Notes: generated by a model from the sequence alone, not told the origin. DNA of 6,388 nucleotides from Flavobacteriaceae bacterium (GCA_003511845.1 DOIV01000152.1:1-6388); one strand, 5' to 3'; numbered from the stretch's first letter, positions 1 to 5,948 are shown. Numbers and translations are program-made.

Positions 1-56
1 ATTGTTGGTAGTAAATCTAAATCTGTTGTTGATGAACTGATTATTGGACAAGTTAA
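1..56 (-). repeat. Start of a second Fn3-like module
   Basis: Residues 960-977 (LTCPIISSSTTDLDLLPT) match residues 441-458 (LTCPTISSSTTDLDLFPT) at 16 of 18 positions. Similarity is also clear at DNA level, for example in the shared TCAACAACAGATTTAGA stretch read on the minus strand. The rest of the copy lies beyond the left edge. Confidence 0.8.
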
Positions 57-2933
57 AGTTGCCATAGAGCTTGCTTTTGCAATTGTTATATATAAAGAAT
101 TATTTTTCGGTATTTGAGAAGTAGATATGCCTGAAATTGTCACTCTATTTCCTGAAACATAAAAAACAATCTCATTATTATTATCATAAACAGTAGCGTC
201 AGAAAAATCACCATCAGAATCTACAAGTAATCTTAAATTAGATGCAGAAGCTAGGGGGGTTGTGAGTTGTAAGTCAAAAGTAAATGTTCCTGTAAAGTTT
301 GTATTTACTAATTTCCATTCACGTGCCAGTCTTTTTTCAATACCATTTGGTTTTTCAGTATTAATAGCTTCCATTAATCCTGAATTGTGTCCTAGTGTAA
401 TAAATTGATTATTTGAAGTGAAAATACCGTTATTGTTTATGTTGGAAGCTGTTAATGAAGATAGATATAAACGAGTAATATCATCATTTTGATGTGATTG
501 TTTTTGAATTAACCCACTAATATCATCTCTTCCAATGCAAATGATATCATTCCAATAGTCGCTATTTCCACCATCAGAATAAATAGATGTTCCTGAACTG
601 TTTATATAATTTCCTGACATAGCATCTCTGTCAAGGGTAATACCATATTTTATTCCAAAATAGGAGTTTATTTTTTGTCTATCCAAAAGTGATAAATCAG
701 TATTGTAAATAGCCACTTCATTAATATGCCCCTTATGATTCCAACTTGTGGTTTGTCCGCCACCTAAATGTGTTGTTCCATTATCACCTATTATTCCAGA
801 ATAATCATCAGTTCCTTTTGATTGTGCATTTATAAAAAATTCGATACTACTGCCATCGAATTTACCCTCAAGTATTGCGGTTGGTTGATCTATAAAAGGT
901 GCTTCAACTTGATTTTTTGTCCAATGATTAACCCAGAATTCAAATTCTTGTGAACTAGACCCCAAAGCTGTAATTCCATACCCTCCGTTTGTCCAACCAG
1001 AGGTGTCAGATTGTCCAAAAACCATAGCGTGCCATGAGTCTCCTCCACTTTCATTAGAGCCCACAGCAAAAACATTTATTTTAGTACTTCCAGCAGCCAC
1101 TAAATCTTTAATATTCATATACTCATCAGTTCCATCAAAATAAACGCCAGGGTTATAATTTCTTTCAACAGTGTTTAACGAAGGGCTATTAACTACATTA
1201 GGTTGTTCAGCATGATTATCATTTCCTGATTGATCTTGCCAGTTTGTAAGCTCATTTCCAGATAAAGTAATACCTGAGCTAGCCTTTACCCAAAAAACAG
1301 CATTGTTTTTTACTCCTGCGGGACCATTAGTAGCAGGACTAATTTTTGTTTCCACCTCTACAGCAGTACACCCTGTTGTTTCCGTTGTTCCGTCAGAGGC
1401 AAAAAGGGTTACTTCATAAATTGTATTTTCTTCTAAATTGGTTGTTAAGGTATAAGTTGAAACATCACCTAAAGTTTCATTTACTATTTGAGTTCCATCA
1501 GATTTTTTCACTACAAGAACACGATAATTAGTTGCACCAGTAACTTTGTTCCAAGTTAGGGTTGGAAATAGGTCTAAATCTGTTGTTGAAGATGAGATGG
1601 TAGGACAAGTGAGTGCAGTACCACAACTAGCATCTTTACCCGCATCGGTAATAGTAGCCCATTTGTTGTCTAATATTGCTCTTTCTGCTTCTGCGGTACA
1701 ATATTGGCTTAAGCCTCCGCTAAAATTAACACCAGTATTTAAGGTTTGTGCACTCCAACTTATCAATAAGGCATCGTAATTGGTAGTAGATAATTTTACA
1801 TTTCTAAACATATATTGTGCTCCAGAAAACACCCCTGTATTTATCAACCCTTCTACATTCCAATTGGTTAAATTTTGATCAAATTTTGTTGCTCCATTAA
1901 ACATACTGTACATATTGGTTACTTTTTCTGTATTCCAAGCAGCTATATTTTGATTAAAATCAGAAGCACCTTCAAACATGGCATGCATTTTTGTCACATT
2001 ATCGGTAACCCAACCACCAATATTTTGATTAAACTTAACAGCAGAATAAAACATGTGATGCATATCTGTTACTTCAGACACATTCCAACTACTAATGTCT
2101 TGATTAAACTCAGCCGCATTAAAAAACATTAATCCCATATCAATTACCTGCCCTGTTTTATTGCCCCAATTTAAAGGTTGGTTGTTATTATTAAATGCAG
2201 GAGCATTATGAAACATGCTGTTCATAATTTTAACAGCAGACACATCCCAGTCACTAATATCTTGATTAAATGGGGTTAATTTAAACATCCCAGCCATATT
2301 CTCTACCTTACTTGTTTTAGCACCCCAATTTAAAGGTTGATTATCATTGTTATAAGCCGAGGCTTCGTAAAACATAAATCTCATATTCTCAACAGCAGAC
2401 ACATCCCAATTATCAATATTTTGATTGAAAATGGTTGCTTTGAAAAACATAGAAGAAAGATCTTTAACAATTGATAGATTAGGAATGTCTGAGGCTTGAC
2501 CTATTAATTCTGAACACCCTTTAAATGCACTATTCATTGAAGTCCATTCTTGATCTCCCCATTGGTCTATGGATATTATTTTGTCTTTGTCGCCAGTATT
2601 ATTAAAATAAATTCGTGGAAAAACCCCCGTGATACTTACGGTATGATTTCCTGCTGTTGTATAAGAGTGCGTAGCGTCTCCAGTTTCTCCAGTTGCTGTA
2701 GTTCCATCTCCCCAATCTACCGTATAGTTATAGGTTTCTCCAGTAAAAGTCGGTATCGTAATACTTTCGTTTGCGGTGGTGGTTTGCCATGTGGTTACAA
2801 ACTGTGCAGACAAAGAGAAGCTGCTTAGAAAAAAAGCAATAACTAAAGTTAGTACAAGGCTAGACCTTGATATTTTAGAAGAAAACAAAAAGTCTAAAAT
2901 TACAGGTTCTTTTTTATAATGGGTTTGACTCAT
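1..2933 (-). CDS. BspA-like (DUF285) multidomain surface protein, C-terminus off window
   Basis: Predicted secreted surface protein, probably an adhesin or cell-envelope protein. One open frame gives 977 residues with no stop before the left edge, so it is 3'-truncated by the window. Order of modules: signal peptide (1-43, likely cut LSA|Q), PKD-like domain (about 45-105, WGDG at 74-77), BspA/DUF285 leucine-rich-like repeats (about 133-380, motif FNQ(N/D)I..W.V..V..M..MF), a cap ending near 431 (SGGLSQYC), an Fn3-like domain (about 441-530), a LamG/concanavalin-like domain (about 541-766), a beta-rich segment resembling DUF8202 (about 767-953), and the start of a second Fn3-like copy (960-977). 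The ATG at 2933 is the only in-frame Met before the signal peptide; no Shine-Dalgarno is present, as usual in Bacteroidota. A type IX secretion sorting domain would be expected at the unseen C-terminus; this is inference. It lies 149 bases downstream of the LytTR regulator in the same direction, which suggests control by that system. The ligand is unknown. DUF285, PKD and LamG calls are strong; the DUF8202 name is from memory. Confidence 0.93.
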   Translation of the reverse strand, partial: MSQTHYKKEPVILDFLFSSKISRSSLVLTLVIAFFLSSFSLSAQFVTTWQTTTANESITIPTFTGETYNYTVDWGDGTTATGETGDATHSYTTAGNHTVSITGVFPRIYFNNTGDKDKIISIDQWGDQEWTSMNSAFKGCSELIGQASDIPNLSIVKDLSSMFFKATIFNQNIDNWDVSAVENMRFMFYEASAYNNDNQPLNWGAKTSKVENMAGMFKLTPFNQDISDWDVSAVKIMNSMFHNAPAFNNNNQPLNWGNKTGQVIDMGLMFFNAAEFNQDISSWNVSEVTDMHHMFYSAVKFNQNIGGWVTDNVTKMHAMFEGASDFNQNIAAWNTEKVTNMYSMFNGATKFDQNLTNWNVEGLINTGVFSGAQYMFRNVKLSTTNYDALLISWSAQTLNTGVNFSGGLSQYCTAEAERAILDNKWATITDAGKDASCGTALTCPTISSSTTDLDLFPTLTWNKVTGATNYRVLVVKKSDGTQIVNETLGDVSTYTLTTNLEENTIYEVTLFASDGTTETTGCTAVEVETKISPATNGPAGVKNNAVFWVKASSGITLSGNELTNWQDQSGNDNHAEQPNVVNSPSLNTVERNYNPGVYFDGTDEYMNIKDLVAAGSTKINVFAVGSNESGGDSWHAMVFGQSDTSGWTNGGYGITALGSSSQEFEFWVNHWTKNQVEAPFIDQPTAILEGKFDGSSIEFFINAQSKGTDDYSGIIGDNGTTHLGGGQTTSWNHKGHINEVAIYNTDLSLLDRQKINSYFGIKYGITLDRDAMSGNYINSSGTSIYSDGGNSDYWNDIICIGRDDISGLIQKQSHQNDDITRLYLSSLTASNINNNGIFTSNNQFITLGHNSGLMEAINTEKPNGIEKRLAREWKLVNTNFTGTFTFDLQLTTPLASASNLRLLVDSDGDFSDATVYDNNNEIVFYVSGNRVTISGISTSQIPKNNSLYITIAKASSMATLTCPIISSSTTDLDLLPT
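78..632 (-). other. DUF8202-like beta-rich segment after LamG domain
   Basis: Residues 768-952 of the surface protein. It contains NSSGTSIYSDG, DIICIGRDDISGLIQKQSH, FITLGHNSG, KRLAREWKL and LRLLVDSDGDFSDA. This block usually follows a LamG-like domain in flavobacterial surface proteins, and I recall it as DUF8202; a profile search would settle the name. No catalytic motif is visible. Confidence 0.5.
633..1313 (-). other. LamG/concanavalin-like domain region
   Basis: Residues 541-767 of the surface protein. Landmarks are FWVKASSGITL, NWQDQSGN, GVYFDGTDEYM near the start, a glycine- and tryptophan-rich middle, and GHINEVAIYNTDLSLLDRQ followed by INSYFGIKYGITL at the end. This is the common jellyroll pattern of LamG-like domains in Bacteroidota surface proteins, usually carbohydrate- or protein-binding. 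The actual ligand cannot be told from sequence. Confidence 0.8.
1344..1613 (-). repeat. Fn3-like module, copy 1
   Basis: Residues 441-530 of the surface protein form a fibronectin type III-like beta sandwich. It opens with TCPTISSSTTDLDLFPTLTW, continues through VTGATNYRVLV and NLEENTIYEVTLFA, and ends GCTAVEVETK. Cys443 and Cys522 could form a disulfide. The opening 18 residues recur at the very end of the visible protein (bases 1-56). Confidence 0.75.
1794..2429 (-). repeat. Tandem BspA/DUF285 protein repeats (8 units)
   Basis: Residues 169-380 of the surface protein hold eight units beginning at residues 169, 194, 222, 247, 276, 301, 326 and 351. Each follows the plan (F/Y)N-x-(N/D)-x(2-4)-W-x-V-x(2)-V-x(2)-M-x(2)-MF. 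Most units are 25 residues (75 bases). The units at 194 and 247 carry an NQPLNWG insertion and run to 28 and 29 residues, so long and short forms alternate in the first half. The last unit passes into the usual closing segment of this family (TTNYDALLISW, SGGLSQYC). The array is diverged at DNA level, so it is a protein repeat rather than a recent DNA expansion. Confidence 0.9.
2805..2933 (-). other. Signal peptide with extended n-region
   Basis: Residues 1-43 of the surface protein. The hydrophobic core spans about residues 25-41 (SSLVLTLVIAFFLSSFS) and a plausible signal peptidase I site is LSA|Q at 43/44. The n-region of about 24 residues is unusually long and contains KK and charged residues. 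A shorter protein could begin at an in-frame TTG (Leu16), but ATG is the more likely start. Confidence 0.75.
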
Positions 2934-2947
2934 CTCAATTTGGGTTT

Positions 2948-2963
2948 AATACTCGTAAGTATT
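2948..2963. repeat. Perfect palindromic hairpin/operator candidate
   Basis: AATACT-CGTA-AGTATT is a perfect 6-bp inverted repeat with a 4-base centre, ending 15 bases before the surface-protein ATG. A related but imperfect sequence, sharing the TCGTAA core, sits at about 3063-3079 just after the regulator stop. It could be a protein-binding site or an RNA hairpin. Assigning it to the LytTR regulator would be inference. Confidence 0.45.
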
Positions 2964-3001
2964 GGCTTTATTTAGTTTCTGTAATAAACTTTAATAAAAC
3001 C

Positions 3002-3009
3002 CAAAAATA
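3002..3009 (-). promoter_or_regulatory. Candidate Bacteroidota -7 promoter element
   Basis: On the minus strand this reads TATTTTTG, an exact match to the Bacteroidota -7 consensus TAnnTTTG. It would start a transcript near 2996 and give a leader of about 60 bases before the surface-protein ATG. I see no TTG/TTTG -33 element at the usual spacing, so the promoter may be weak, activator-dependent or not real. It overlaps the distal arm of the outer inverted repeat. Confidence 0.35.
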
Positions 3010-3082
3010 GATGAGATATTGTTTATTGGATGTTTTTAATTTATAAGTGCAAGGGTTTGTTTTATATTCGTAAAGATTCCTT

Positions 3083-3814
3083 CTAATTATTAGATAATAA
3101 GGCTTTAATTTCAGATTTTCGTCGTAGTGAAATAGGAATATTGATATTACCATTTAAAATTAAAATATCATTTTCTAAACGGATAATGTGTTTTTTATTG
3201 ACTAAATAGGATTGATGCGTTCTGATAAAAGAATATTCAGCTAATAAATCTTGAAAATATTTTAAATTTTTAGAAGCTAATATAGACGATTCTTTCAATA
3301 CAATTTTAGAATAAGAACCCTCAGATTGGCAATATAAAATTTTAGTAACATCAATAAAATAGGTTTTGTTGGTAGTTTTAATTACAATTTTTTGCACTTC
3401 AGTATTTTTATTTTCTTCTAAGTTTTGCAATAACTCTTTCAATTCATTTTCTGATTGAATACTTTCTTCAGCTTTGGTTAGAGCATTTTTTAACTCTTCA
3501 GGTTCAATAGGTTTTAATATATAGTCTAGGGCATTAAATTTAAATGCTTTTATGGCGTATTGATTGTAGGCGGTAATAAATATGAGTTTGAAATCGACCT
3601 TAGAGAGTTGATTAATTAATGTAAAACCTGTACCATCTTCTAATTCAATATCTAACAATACAATATCTGGGTTGGTTGCTGTAATTACCTTTTTAGCTTC
3701 AAGAATAGAAGGAGCTTCTCCAACAACTTCATAATTAGAAGTCATTAGTTTAAGGAGTTTTTTCAGCACTCTTCTCACATTAATTTCATCGTCTATAATT
3801 ACAATTTTTAACAT
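3083..3814 (-). CDS. LytTR family DNA-binding response regulator
   Basis: Cytoplasmic two-component response regulator of 243 residues, the normal length for the LytR/AlgR family. The receiver domain is residues 1-120: acidic pocket Asp8-Asp9, phosphoacceptor Asp55 (VLLDIELEDGTGF), switch Thr81 (FITAY), aromatic Tyr86 and Lys101 in LKP. A linker of about 20 residues rich in Glu, Asn and Lys follows. The LytTR DNA-binding domain is about 141-240, with CQSEGSYSKIVL, FIRTHQSYLVNKKHI and the closing ISLRRKSEIKALL. All key receiver residues are present, so it should be active. Its ATG shares one base with the kinase stop (TAATG), so translation is very likely coupled and the kinase at 3814-5505 is its partner. 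The likely target is the surface protein immediately downstream, by position only. LytTR proteins usually bind paired short repeats. Confidence 0.96.
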   Translation of the reverse strand: MLKIVIIDDEINVRRVLKKLLKLMTSNYEVVGEAPSILEAKKVITATNPDIVLLDIELEDGTGFTLINQLSKVDFKLIFITAYNQYAIKAFKFNALDYILKPIEPEELKNALTKAEESIQSENELKELLQNLEENKNTEVQKIVIKTTNKTYFIDVTKILYCQSEGSYSKIVLKESSILASKNLKYFQDLLAEYSFIRTHQSYLVNKKHIIRLENDILILNGNINIPISLRRKSEIKALLSNN

Positions 3815-5505
3815 TAAATGAGTTTTAGTAAAATGATTACTTGGGTTCCTAATTTGTTTTCTAAGGGTTGGATAGAAAATAGTTTTTCTTCACCAAATCC
3901 TCTTAGTTTTAATCGTTTTATAAAGACATCAATAGCGTGTTCTCTGTCTTCAAAATTTGTGTTTTTAGTATAGCCAACGCCATCATCCAGAATTTTAAAG
4001 CGTGTAAATTCTCCTTTTTCTGAAATATAGATTTGTAATAATCCTTTTGCTTTTTTTGGTTTTAATCCGTGTTCAATAGCATTTTCTATAAAAGGCTGTA
4101 AAAGCATGGGTGGTATTTGTATAAACGAAGTATCAACAGTATCTTGAACGGTAATTTTATAATCAAATTTATTTTCAAAACGTAATTGTTGGGTTTCGAT
4201 ATAATTTTTTAGAGCATCTAAATCTTCTTCTAAGCTGATAAATTTTTTATTTACAAATTCGAAATTTTGACGTACCAATTTAGCAAAACGAGAGAGATAG
4301 GTACTAGACTTTAATGGATCATCATCTAACAGTGTATTTTGTATAGCGGTAAGTGCATTAAATACAAAATGCGGATTCATTTGCGTACGTAACATTTTTT
4401 GTTCTAATCGTAATTTTTCTCTTTCAAGTTTGAGTTTTGAATTTTTATTTCTTTGAAGGAAAAATAAACCTAAAAAGAATAACAAACCTGTTAAAATGGC
4501 AAAGATTATTTTGTTTTTATCATTATTATTCTTTTGTTGTTGCAATTCTTTTTGTTTTGAAACTAATTTGTATTGATTTTCTATGAGTTTAATTTTTTCT
4601 TCATTTTCTAATTTGGTAAATAGCTCACTTATAGAATCTCTTTTAGCAACATATAGCAATGAGTTTTCAAAACTTTTATCTTTGATAGAGATGTCTAATA
4701 ATGCATCGTAAATTTCTTTTTGGAGAGAGAGCCTACCTGCCTGTTCTTCTATTTTAAGAGCTTCTAAGTATAATAATTTAGATTTTTCATTTTCTTTGTT
4801 GCTCGCATAGATATACCCTAAATTACGTTGTGGATCTGAATTGAGCCTGTTGTTTTTTTTATTTAAAAGGATTGCTTTTTTATAATAAGTACTAGCACTG
4901 TCAATAAGTTTAGCCTGTTCTAGTACATAACCAATATTATTATAGGATGCCGCTAAAGCATCGTTATCTTTTAGGTTTAATTGAATAACAGATGCTTGTT
5001 TGACAAATTCAATCGATTTTTCAAAATTTCCATATTGAAATTCAATATGAGCTAAAGAATTTAACGCTTTAGCTTCTCCTTTTTTATCATTAATTTCTCT
5101 GTAAATTTTTAATGCAATAGTAATCTGCTCTAAAGCTTTTCTTTTTTTTGAAAGAAAGCCATTAGATACACTTAACAGCATGTTGGTTTTGGCAATAAAT
5201 TTTTGGTCGTTTTCTTTATTAAAGAAGCTTAGTGCATTTTCTAAACTAACAATGGCTTCGATATCTTTTTCTAAATGTCCTAAAACCCTACCTTTTTCAT
5301 AATATAAAAGTCCTGTTTGATGTGTGGAAAAATTGTTTACGCTAGTTAAACTATCTATTTTAAATATCGTTTTTCTGAAATTGGTATCAGAAATAAATTC
5401 GATAAACTCATTGTCAGATAACTTGGTAGTTTTAGTTGTTTTTTTAGTACAACTTATTATTACAACTAGAAATAACAGAGCTAATAGATATAGTTTTTTT
5501 ATCAT
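3814..5505 (-). CDS. TPR-containing sensor histidine kinase, LytS type
   Basis: Membrane sensor kinase that should phosphorylate the adjacent LytTR regulator. I choose the ATG at 5505 (563 residues) because the signal sequence MIKKLYLLALLFLVVIISC follows directly. An in-frame ATG at 5559 would add 18 residues before it. Residues below use the 5505 start. Residues 1-19 form a signal peptide with a lipobox-like IISC (Cys19). TPR-like helical repeats fill about 45-300 (for example AKALNSLAHIEFQYGNFEKS and AASYNNIGYVLEQAKL), presumably periplasmic. A coiled-coil stretch (about 296-330) precedes one membrane helix (about 332-351). The His_kinase domain has QMNPHFVFNAL with phospho-acceptor His379. 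The HATPase has the N-box PFIENAIEHGL (Asn475), the G1 box DDGVG (507-511) and a late GTQV (553-556). The usual glycine-bearing G2 segment is not obvious: HAIDVFIKRLKLRG stands in its place. No -7 promoter match lies upstream. Confidence 0.95.
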   Translation of the reverse strand: MIKKLYLLALLFLVVIISCTKKTTKTTKLSDNEFIEFISDTNFRKTIFKIDSLTSVNNFSTHQTGLLYYEKGRVLGHLEKDIEAIVSLENALSFFNKENDQKFIAKTNMLLSVSNGFLSKKRKALEQITIALKIYREINDKKGEAKALNSLAHIEFQYGNFEKSIEFVKQASVIQLNLKDNDALAASYNNIGYVLEQAKLIDSASTYYKKAILLNKKNNRLNSDPQRNLGYIYASNKENEKSKLLYLEALKIEEQAGRLSLQKEIYDALLDISIKDKSFENSLLYVAKRDSISELFTKLENEEKIKLIENQYKLVSKQKELQQQKNNNDKNKIIFAILTGLLFFLGLFFLQRNKNSKLKLEREKLRLEQKMLRTQMNPHFVFNALTAIQNTLLDDDPLKSSTYLSRFAKLVRQNFEFVNKKFISLEEDLDALKNYIETQQLRFENKFDYKITVQDTVDTSFIQIPPMLLQPFIENAIEHGLKPKKAKGLLQIYISEKGEFTRFKILDDGVGYTKNTNFEDREHAIDVFIKRLKLRGFGEEKLFSIQPLENKLGTQVIILLKLI

Positions 5506-5611
5506 ATTAATACAATATTGTTTAACCAAAAAGTTGCATTTACAACTTGAATTCAGCATTTATTTAAAAGTAAGTTTTTTAAAATTCTGAAAATCAAATA
5601 ATTAACATTAA

Positions 5612-5658
5612 GTCTTTTATCTTGTGTCTAATAGTGAAACGGTCTTACGTCTTTTATC
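5612..5658. repeat. Direct repeat GTCTTTTATC upstream of the kinase
   Basis: GTCTTTTATC occurs exactly at 5612-5621 and at 5649-5658, 37 bases apart start to start (about 3.5 helical turns), so both copies would not lie on the same face. The second copy follows GGTCTTAC, a partial third likeness. It may be an operator for autoregulation of the kinase-regulator pair, or chance in AT-rich DNA. Confidence 0.4.
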
Positions 5659-5678
5659 GGACGCTATGATTTTAATAC

Positions 5679-5694
5679 ACTTTATTGCTAAAGT
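5679..5694. repeat. Small inverted repeat (6-bp stem)
   Basis: ACTTTA-TTGC-TAAAGT. On the minus strand the loop reads GCAA, a GNRA tetraloop, and the hairpin lies 18 bases after the stop of the 39-residue candidate ORF. No U-run follows, so it is a poor intrinsic terminator. Confidence 0.3.
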
Positions 5695-5712
5695 AACACA
5701 TTTACATACTTT

Positions 5713-5832
5713 CTAAAATAGGCTTTTATTATCTATATATACAGTTTCAGAAAAGAGCTCCATTTTTAAATAGTTCTTTTTAGGGTTATTCTTTTGTTTA
5801 ACAACAACAATTTTATAGCGATTATACTCCAT
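5713..5832 (-). CDS. Candidate small ORF, 39 residues, basic
   Basis: Reads MEYNRYKIVVVKQ, then a Lys/Asn-rich stretch (NNPKKN), then MELFSETVYIDNKSLF and TAG. It is not a family I recognise. It has no signal or membrane segment; alternating hydrophobic residues suggest a small beta-rich soluble peptide. Its ATG lies inside the end of the 28-residue ORF upstream (11-base overlap), an arrangement typical of coupled genes. An AT-rich intergenic region can produce such ORFs by chance, so this is a weak call that needs conservation or ribosome evidence. It might also be a decayed fragment of a larger gene. Confidence 0.28.
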   Translation of the reverse strand: MEYNRYKIVVVKQKNNPKKNYLKMELFSETVYIDNKSLF

Positions 5833-5908
5833 AATAACCTATTAAAAAACTGATGCATACTATTACTAAAAATAGTTTTACGATACCTTTTAAACATCCT
5901 GGTGCCAT
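5822..5908 (-). CDS. Candidate small membrane peptide, 28 residues
   Basis: Reads MAPGCLKGIVKLFLVIV, then CISFLIGYYGV and TAA. Residues 9-26 form a continuous hydrophobic helix long enough to cross the membrane, preceded by two lysines, so the N-terminus would sit inside by the positive-inside rule. It starts 45 bases after the stop of the SHOCT-domain gene, in the same direction, and overlaps the next small ORF. No Shine-Dalgarno is present, which is normal for this phylum. I do not recognise the family. Composition and arrangement favour a real small membrane protein over noise only modestly. Confidence 0.35.
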   Translation of the reverse strand: MAPGCLKGIVKLFLVIVCISFLIGYYGV

Positions 5909-5933
5909 AATGATTGTTTTTTTTAGTTAAAAT

Positions 5934-5948
5934 TATCTTATAAAGATA
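5934..5948. repeat. AT-rich hairpin after the SHOCT gene
   Basis: TATCTT-ATA-AAGATA forms a perfect 6-bp stem six bases past the stop of the SHOCT-domain gene. Read on the minus strand it is followed by ATTTTAACT rather than a clean U-run. It may be a weak terminator or an mRNA 3'-end stabiliser; the stem has only one G-C pair. Confidence 0.3.

Larger units (their letters stand above)
2934..3082 (-). promoter_or_regulatory. Leader of surface protein gene with nested inverted repeats
   Basis: The 149 bases between the regulator stop and the surface-protein start. The outer inverted repeat is TTTGGGTTT at 2939-2947 with AAACCCAAA at 2997-3005 (9 perfect pairs). Inside lie a perfect 6-bp hairpin with a 4-base loop (2948-2963) and a 6-bp hairpin, TTTATT at 2967-2972 with AATAAA at 2983-2988. 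Together they could form a three-way junction in RNA ending five bases before the ATG. No convincing intrinsic terminator is seen, so read-through from the regulator gene is possible. Confidence 0.5.
5506..5712. other. Non-coding leader region upstream of the kinase
   Basis: About 200 bases with no supported gene. It holds a 10-base direct repeat (5612-5621 and 5649-5658), a 6-bp hairpin at 5679-5694 and the optional 18-residue N-terminal extension of the kinase (5506-5559). I found no exact TAnnTTTG promoter element on the minus strand, so the kinase promoter cannot be placed; transcription from further upstream is possible. Confidence 0.5.

Noticed and set aside
890..1075. Minus-strand 61-residue open frame
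   Set aside because: It is out of frame within the surface-protein gene's LamG-like region and has no independent support.
1794..2429. Regular 75-base periodicity that could suggest a CRISPR or tandem DNA array
   Set aside because: The units are diverged at DNA level, vary in length and encode DUF285 protein repeats in one open frame.
1346..2828. Plus-strand open frames at 1346-1531, 1546-1779, 1875-2132 and 2550-2828
   Set aside because: They lie antisense inside the continuous minus-strand surface-protein frame, have no recognisable domains, and mirror its repeat composition.
2968..3153. Minus-strand 61-residue open frame crossing the regulator stop and the leader
   Set aside because: It overlaps the conserved LytTR C-terminus in another frame and runs through the inverted repeats; its composition looks like AT-rich noise.
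5324..5590. Plus-strand 88-residue open frame
   Set aside because: It is antisense to the kinase signal peptide and first TPR region, and its hydrophobicity mirrors that antisense sequence.
5679..5694. Intrinsic terminator after the 39-residue ORF
   Set aside because: The stem is only six pairs with one G-C pair and no U-run follows on the minus strand; kept only as an inverted repeat.
5560..5700. Kinase promoter with TAnnTTTG
   Set aside because: The closest minus-strand strings (TTATTTG, ACTTTTTG, TACTTTAG) each miss the consensus at one or more key positions.
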